DNA from: Ricordea florida
Taxonomy: Eukaryota; Cnidaria; Anthozoa; Corallimorpharia; Ricordeidae
Direction: 5' to 3'
DNA: 64,000 nucleotides
Assembly (NCBI GenBank): GCA_949710005.1
Contig: OX453275.1
Coordinates: forward strand, 23,741,691-23,805,690
Below the pieces are notes generated by a model. That model searched no databases. It was given only the letters and a program-made list of their open reading frames with translations, and was not told the origin of the DNA. Numbering within the stretch: the stretch's first letter is position 1; every line of letters begins with the position of its first letter. Shown here in pieces: positions 59,101 through 64,000 of this stretch. Position numbers and translations under genes: made by a program.

Positions 59101-59850
59101 AGGGCGAATTTTAGCATGTAATTTGTTGCTCACATAAATTATAATTCCTCCCCCTTTCTTTCCAACTCTGTCCTTCCGGAACAGGTCATAACCATGTACT
59201 TGGTAAAAGGAGTCTGGTCTTTTACTGTTGCAAAAAGTCTCCGTTAGGATGAGTAGATCGACTTTATTCCCTGAGACTTTATGGGCGTTGAGCGATAGCG
59301 AAAGCTGTTCAAATTTGGTCTCCGTTAGGTGTTGAATGTTCCATTGCCCAACCATTATTCCTCTACCTTGACTTGAAACTCTTAAATCAAGTGGACCGGG
59401 ATTCAAGGCCACATCATTCGACAGACAGATCAAATTTGCGGCCAACATGATATTAAAGAAGCGCACAGCCAGCATCAACTTTAGTGCGGGCGCCATCTTT
59501 AAAGGCTCTTTCAAGCTTGACTTCAATCTGCCTACGCTATAATTTATCCTCACCGCTTGTTGTAGGTCTTTTGCAACTGCCAAAGTCTCAAAGTTTCCAT
59601 TTTTCGTCCGTTTGTCACGACTTTTTGACAGCTGCACAGCGAGTAGAAACGCTAGAAGGTATTTTGTCAGAACGCCGCCAAGACACGACCGCTTCATTTT
59701 GAAGAACCAATGAATTTGAAATGAGCCATATGTTAGCTGCCAAAACTGTGATAGCCGATTGAACAACAAACTATGACATTGAGACGAACACATCACTTGC
59801 TGAAAAATTTAGGAATGTTGGAGAACACAAATTCGAAGCTGGCGCTAACA
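56184..59850 (-). mobile_element. CR1-like non-LTR retrotransposon
   Basis: Reads leftward. The 3' end carries a (TATC)n tail (56184-56204) after aataaagttgc, typical of CR1/L2-group elements that end in microsatellites. The long frame encodes endonuclease and reverse transcriptase. The 5' limit is not certain. The open frame suggests a recent copy. Confidence 0.8.
56482..59796 (-). CDS. CR1-like endonuclease-reverse transcriptase
   Basis: 1104 codons without a stop. The N-terminal ~135 residues include a basic segment followed by a hydrophobic helix, and a degenerate 2A-like DVALNPGP (59392-59415). APE-type endonuclease: [39 protein letters not shown]. Reverse transcriptase: [56 protein letters not shown] and the catalytic YADDTT, then a thumb/C-terminal region ending KKYFSAL. 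It would nick target DNA and reverse-transcribe its RNA there. The true start may be one of several later ATGs. Confidence 0.9.
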   Translation of the reverse strand: MMCSSQCHSLLFNRLSQFWQLTYGSFQIHWFFKMKRSCLGGVLTKYLLAFLLAVQLSKSRDKRTKNGNFETLAVAKDLQQAVRINYSVGRLKSSLKEPLKMAPALKLMLAVRFFNIMLAANLICLSNDVALNPGPLDLRVSSQGRGIMVGQWNIQHLTETKFEQLSLSLNAHKVSGNKVDLLILTETFCNSKRPDSFYQVHGYDLFRKDRVGKKGGGIIIYVSNKLHAKIRPDLMTTEIEVLWIEVCPFKSKRSMLIAGVYRPPSSTSQDDANIVKNIEKAYLLNKEMVLLGDFNIDFLNANQANKHKLVKTLTNLHLTQLVKEVTRPVSGTCLDHIWTSHPERMTCVQTKTIGMSDHLPTMAVRRYKGQTSLNSNLRNTFFYRDTKRLDQQKLRDVPWDAAFVFEDIDDIVDSWHKIFTDVLDSQIPVKEKRVKKRAQPIWFTTKINEHMRKRDKLLKKARISASPDDWATFKRVKNEVCQLIRSTKEQYFKNQFAEHKHNPKRLWSLIRNLTRQNVNNHASLRQLREGDEVVTNTLEIAERLNFWFVKQPLILLRNLPPVTASQTPRDLTSGVNKTQFTIPHIAPQKVEELLQHMPSHKATGSDGLGAKILKAAAPAISMPLSRLINRCIDTGTFPSAWKSAKVTPIYKGQGSKEDKNNYRPISVLPLLSKIFEKHVHQALYSYMRSNNLLYNLQSGFRRSHSTETALVRLIDQLLSDMDKDQVSGLVFIDYKKAFDLIDHDILLSKLETYGVASKELLLFKDYLKGRRQSVVIDGVQSEHRLITHGVPQGSVLGPLLFIIFVNDLPHAVSRSIVDIYADDTTLSTSAQVSDLPAIQQRLQDDINKIANWTSENRMVLNATKTKSLLVTGKRLEKKALDKDLKILCNGTEIEQVTSQKLLGVKLDSHLSFTEHIDDLCKKVSQRIAVLKKIKRNLPLAERKLYFNALIKPIMLYGSCAWSTSSKENVKRVSKLQKRAARVILDADTGERSEVLFRRLDWLPLKDELNSQMSSLIFTRINNEEHCPSYIMQLLPRNSDRHSRTSRYGKYNLVCPYYNRETEGGRFFQVRAIKLWNKIPLDVHVRKKNTIGSFKSALKKYFSAL

Positions 59851-60411
59851 GCAGCGAATTGGACAAGGATACTGACAGAAACAACTTGAATAGTAGGGTT
59901 AAATATCTAAGCTTAGTTCTTCCGTTAAATATCCTGTTTCTGTTATTGGTTTTTATTGGGCTCAATACTTGTAAAGCGATCGTAAATCTTGGTTTGCTCT
60001 TTTTCCCGGAATTGCATGTGCTTGATAGAATAAAGACATGAAGAATACTCTTGACGACTGTGATCTTCCACAAAACGTTGTCAGTATGACTAATGTACAT
60101 GAACATAATGATGTTCCAATGTCAATAAAAGTACTACAATTCAGATCTCGTTCTGCAATGTATGTATATTGTGACTGTGCTCGTGATTTGTGTGAGCGGC
60201 TGTACACACGCCAATAAAATAATGATTTTCATTCGAGTAATTGAACTGACTGGTGGCACAAATAATCGTCAGAAAGTGGTACAGTAGTGACCGGTAACGA
60301 AAATTGCCCACACGGATCCGGCATGTAGTTGCGTACACATTTTAGGCGTGGTAAATATTCAAGTAAAACGTTCAAAAAGAAGCCCCAGTGAACGCTCCTC
60401 AAGCGTCTTGT
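59851..60411. other. Insertion interior, right of LINE
   Basis: AT-rich, perhaps partly LINE 5' UTR. No gene was recognised. Confidence 0.3.
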
Positions 60412-63400
60412 TTACTCCAGGTTACCCACATTTCACCCTGTTTACCCTCATTTACCCCAGGTTACAAACGTTTCACCCTGTTTACCCTCATTTACTCCAG
60501 GTTACCCACGTTTCACCAAGTTTACCCTCAATTACCCCAGGTTACCCACTTTTCACCCTGTTTAGCTTAATTTACCCCAGGTTGAACACGTTTAACCCGG
60601 TTTACCCTCATATACCCCAGGTTGCCCACGCTTCACCCTGTTTACCCTCATTTACCTCAGGTTGCCCACGTTTAACCCTGTTTACCCTCATTTACTCTAG
60701 GTTACCCACGTTTCAACCTGTTTACCCTCATTTATTCCAAGTTACCCACGTTTCACCCTGTTTACCCTCATTTACCCCAGGTTGCCCACGTTTAACCCTG
60801 TTTACCCTCATTTACTCTAGGTTACCCACGTTTCAACCTGTTTACCCTCATTTATTCCAAGTTACCCACGTTTCACCCTGTTTACCCTCATTTACCCCAG
60901 GTTGCCCACGTTTCACCCTGTTTACCCTCATTTACTCTAGGTTACCCACGTTTCAACCTGTTTACCCTCATTTATTCCAAGTTACCCACGTTTCACCCTG
61001 TTTACCCTCATTTACCCCAGGTTGCCCACGTTTAACCCTGTTTACCCTCATTTACTCCAGGTTGCCCACGTTTCACCCTGTTTACCTTCATTTACCCCAG
61101 GTTGAACACGTTTAACCCGGTTTACCCTCATATACCCCAGGTTGCCCACGCTTCACCCTGTTTACACTCATTTACCCCAGGTTGCCCACGTTTAACCCTG
61201 TTTACCCTCATTTACCCCAGGTTGCCCACGTTTAACCTTGTTTACCCTCATTTACCCCAGGTTGCCCACGTTTAACCCTGTTTACCCTCATTTACCCCAG
61301 GTTGCCCACGTTTAACCTTGTTTACCCTCATTTACCCCAGGTTGCCCACGTTTCACCCTGTTTACACTCATTTACCTCAGGTTGCACACGTTTCACCCTG
61401 TTTACCCTCATTTACCCCAAGTTACCAGCGTTTCACCCTGTTTACCCTCATTAACCCCAAGTTACCCACGTTTCACTCTGTTTACCCTCATTTACCCCAG
61501 CGTGCCCACGTTTTACCCTGTTTACCCTCATTTACTCTAGGTTACCCACGTTTTACCATTTTACCCTTATGTACCCCAGGCTATCCACGTTTCACCCTGC
61601 TTACCCTCATTTACCCCTGGTTGCCAACGTTTCACCCTGTTTACCATTATTTACCCCAAGTTACCCACGTTTCACCCTGTTTACCCTCATTTACCCCAGG
61701 TTGCCAACGTTTCACTCTTTTTACCCTCATTTACCCCAAGTTACCCACGTTTCACCCTGTTTACACTCATTTTCCCCATGTTGCCCACGTTTCACCCTGC
61801 TTACCCTCACTTACTTCTGGTTGCCAACGTTTCACCCTGTTTACCCTCATTTACCCCAAGTTACCCACGTTTCACCCTGTTTACCCTCATTTAACCCAAG
61901 TTACCCACATTTTACCCTGTTTACCCTCATTTACCCCAAGTTACCCACGTTTCACCCTGTTTGCCCTCATTTACCCCAGGTTACCCACGTTTCACCCTGT
62001 TTACCCTCATTTACCCCAGGTTGCCCACGTTTCACCATTTTACCCTCATTTACCCCTGGTTGCCAACGTTTCACCCTGTTTACCCTCATTTACCCCAAGT
62101 TAACCAAGTTTCACCCTGTTTATCCTCATTTACCCGAGGTTGCCCACGTTTAACCCTGTTTACCCTCATTTACCCCAATTTACCCACGTTTCACCCTGTT
62201 TACCCTCATTTACCCCAAGTTACCCAGGTTTCACCCTGTTTACCCCTCATGTACCCCAGCTTACCCACGTTTCACCCTGTTTACCTTCATTTACCCCAGG
62301 TTGCCCACGTTTCACCCTGTTTACCCTCATTTACCCCAGGTTGCCTACGTTTCACCCTGTTTACCTTCATTTACCCCAGGTTGCCCACGTTTCACCCTGT
62401 TTACCCTCATTTACCCCAGGTTGCCTACGTTTCACTCTTTTTACCCTCATTTACCCCAGGTTGCCCACGTTTCACCCTGTTTACCTTCATTTACCCCAGG
62501 TTGCCCACGTTTCACCCTGTTTACCCTCATTTACCCCAGGTTGCCTACGTTTCACTCTTTTTACCCTCATTTACCCCAAGTTACCCACGTTTCACCCTGT
62601 TTACCCCCATTTACCCCAGGTTGCCTACGTTTCACTCTTTTTACCCTCATTTACCCCAAGTTACCCACGTTTCACCCTGTTTACCCTCATTTACCCCAGG
62701 TTTCCCACGTTTAACCCTGTTTACCCTCATTTACCCCAAGTTACCCACGTTTTACCCTGTTTACCCTCATTTACCCCAAGTTACCCACGTTTCACCCTGT
62801 TTACCCTCATTTTACCTTAGGTTGCCCACGTTTTACCCTGTTTACCCTCATTTACCCCAAGTTACCTACGTTTCACCCTGTTTACCCTCATTTACCCCAA
62901 GTTACCTACGTTTCACCCTGTTTACCCTCATTTACCCCAAGTTACCTACGTTTCACCCTGTTTACCCTCATTTTACCTTAGGTTGCCCACGTTTTACCCT
63001 GTTTACCCTCATTTACCCCAAGTTACCCACGTTTCACCCTGTTTACCCTCATTTACCCCAAGTTACCCACGTTTTACCCTGTTTACCCTCATTTACCCCC
63101 TGTTGCCCACGTTTCACCCTGTTTACCCTCACCTACCGCAAGTTACCCACGCTTCTCCCTATTTACCCTCATTTACCCCAGGTTGCCCACGTTTCACCCT
63201 GTTTACCCTCACCTACCGCAAGTTACCCACGCTTCTCCCTATTTACCCTCATTTACCCCAGGTTGCCCACGTTTCACCCTGTTTACCCTCATTTACCCCA
63301 AGTTACCCACGTTTTACCCTGTTTACCCTCATTTACCACAGGTTGCCCACGTTTTATTATATTTATCCTCATTTACCCCAAGTTACCCACGTTTCACCCT

Positions 63401-63900
63401 GTTTACCCTCATTTACCCCAGGTTGGGCACGGTTTACCCTGTTTAACCTGATTTACCCCAAGTTACCCACTTTTTACCCTGTTTACCCTCATTTACCCCA
63501 AGTTACCCACGATTTACCCGGTTTATCCTTATTTACCCTAAGTTGCGCACGTTTCACCCTGTTTACCCTCATTTACCCTAAGTTTCTCACGATTTACCCT
63601 GTTTACCGTTATTTACCCCAAATTGCCTACGTTTCACCCTGTTTACCTTCATTTACCCCAAGTTACCCAGGTTTTACCCTGTTAATCCTTATTTAACCCC
63701 AGTTACCCGCGTTTCGGGCTGATTTCTCATTTACACCAAGGTACCCACGTTCTACCCGGTTTACCAAGGTTTAAAATAAGTCTCACGTTTTACCCTTTTT
63801 TCACTCCCTTTCACCTTTTTGACCTGAGGTTTTCACATGTTTGTTCCATTAACCCGCGTTTCAATCCGTTTACCTACATTTACCCAAAATTGCCCTCATT
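60412..63900. repeat. 40-bp satellite, main array
   Basis: About 87 units of the 40-bp repeat; the unit order ggttgcccac / ggttacccac / gttaaccctg variants alternates, suggesting higher-order groups of two to four units. From about 63700 units degrade. The unit lacks in-frame stops in all three forward frames, and since 40 is not a multiple of three each frame reads a 40-residue period; frames of 200-496 codons result and are judged spurious. Confidence 0.95.
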
Positions 63901-64000
63901 TCAACCTGTTTAGAGTATAAGTCGTCAGTTTTTGGACCACTTGGAATTTGTTTGAAAGCCATATCTCAATTGATAATATCCATGGTGTCATACAAGATAT
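63901..64000. other. Non-satellite sequence at window edge
   Basis: The satellite ends; nothing recognisable in the last 100 bases. Confidence 0.4.

Larger units (their letters stand above)
55854..60411. mobile_element. 4.56-kb insertion splitting the satellite
   Basis: The left block stops at ...ccctcatt and the right block resumes ...tttactccagg, together completing one unit with two extra T. The left end is a hairpin (actcgggct / agcccgagt, 55854-55881); the right end has a small hairpin (acgct/agcgt) ending cttg. The terminal layout recalls the Helitron-like elements, but its class is uncertain. It contains the CR1-like LINE. Confidence 0.45.

Noticed and set aside
60348..63696. Long open frames of 200-496 codons rich in Pro, His, Tyr, Phe
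   Set aside because: They are the 40-bp satellite read in three frames; all three are open at once and periodic, with no splice or start context.
60412..63900. CRISPR-like array
   Set aside because: Units are contiguous 40-bp repeats without unique spacers, in a eukaryotic genome.

Overview
The window is eukaryotic DNA, almost certainly from an anthozoan cnidarian and most likely a stony coral. This is inferred from the spliced ABCC gene, the AT-rich intergenic DNA and the transposon mix (Penelope-like, ISL2EU-like, Helitron/Helentron-like with RPA and OTU domains, CR1-like LINE, Ty3/gypsy); no species marker is present. There are no bacterial features, CRISPR arrays or recognisable tRNA/rRNA genes. 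Most of the 64 kb is mobile or repetitive DNA.

Layout. (1) 576-8672, minus strand: a multi-exon short-type MRP (ABCC4-like) transporter gene that looks broken: the TMD1 end and NBD1 Walker A are absent, there is an in-frame TGA, and one exon junction is out of phase. (2) 9.4-13.7 kb: foldback elements, a tandem 682-bp repeat carrying a small exon, a Penelope-like GIY-YIG fragment folded back on itself, and palindromic elements built by iterating a single short word. (3) 14624-18996: a complete ISL2EU-like DNA transposon with 67-bp TIRs, a THAP-DDE transposase and a convergent SWIM-YqaJ-PHD nuclease gene. (4) 19-25 kb: poorly resolved repeats, a HIRAN-like fragment and a short 40-bp satellite block. 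(5) 25200-31345: a small two-exon plus-strand gene whose intron holds an apparently intact Ty3/gypsy LTR retrotransposon (25408-30838) with identical-looking 333-bp LTRs, 5-bp target duplication, one uninterrupted gag-pol frame and a primer site complementary to its own LTR (self-priming).

(6) 31648-55402: a nest of Helitron/Helentron-like elements. Young ~2.98-kb copies A (+), B, C and D (-) share 5'-TC and CTAG-3' ends and lie between T and T. An older plus-strand copy runs from 34691 to 52259, split by a palindromic MITE, by B, by C, by a 5.57-kb coding Helentron-like element and by D. Another old copy, G, lies on the minus strand at 52502-55402. The coding element (41651-47221) keeps remnants of a 2A peptide, an OTU protease, a DUF6570/Helitron N-terminal region and an RPA-like OB-fold/zinc-ribbon protein, but no Rep or helicase core. 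It has asymmetric terminal inverted repeats and a 3' hairpin.

(7) 55526-63900: a 40-bp satellite interrupted by one 4.56-kb insertion that holds a CR1-like LINE with an intact 1104-codon frame and a degenerate 2A-like motif. The most interesting items are the nested Helentron structure with its 2A-OTU-RPA gene remnants, the SWIM-YqaJ-PHD transposon nuclease, the self-priming LTR element, and the palindromic elements that share one architecture while each repeats its own private sequence word.
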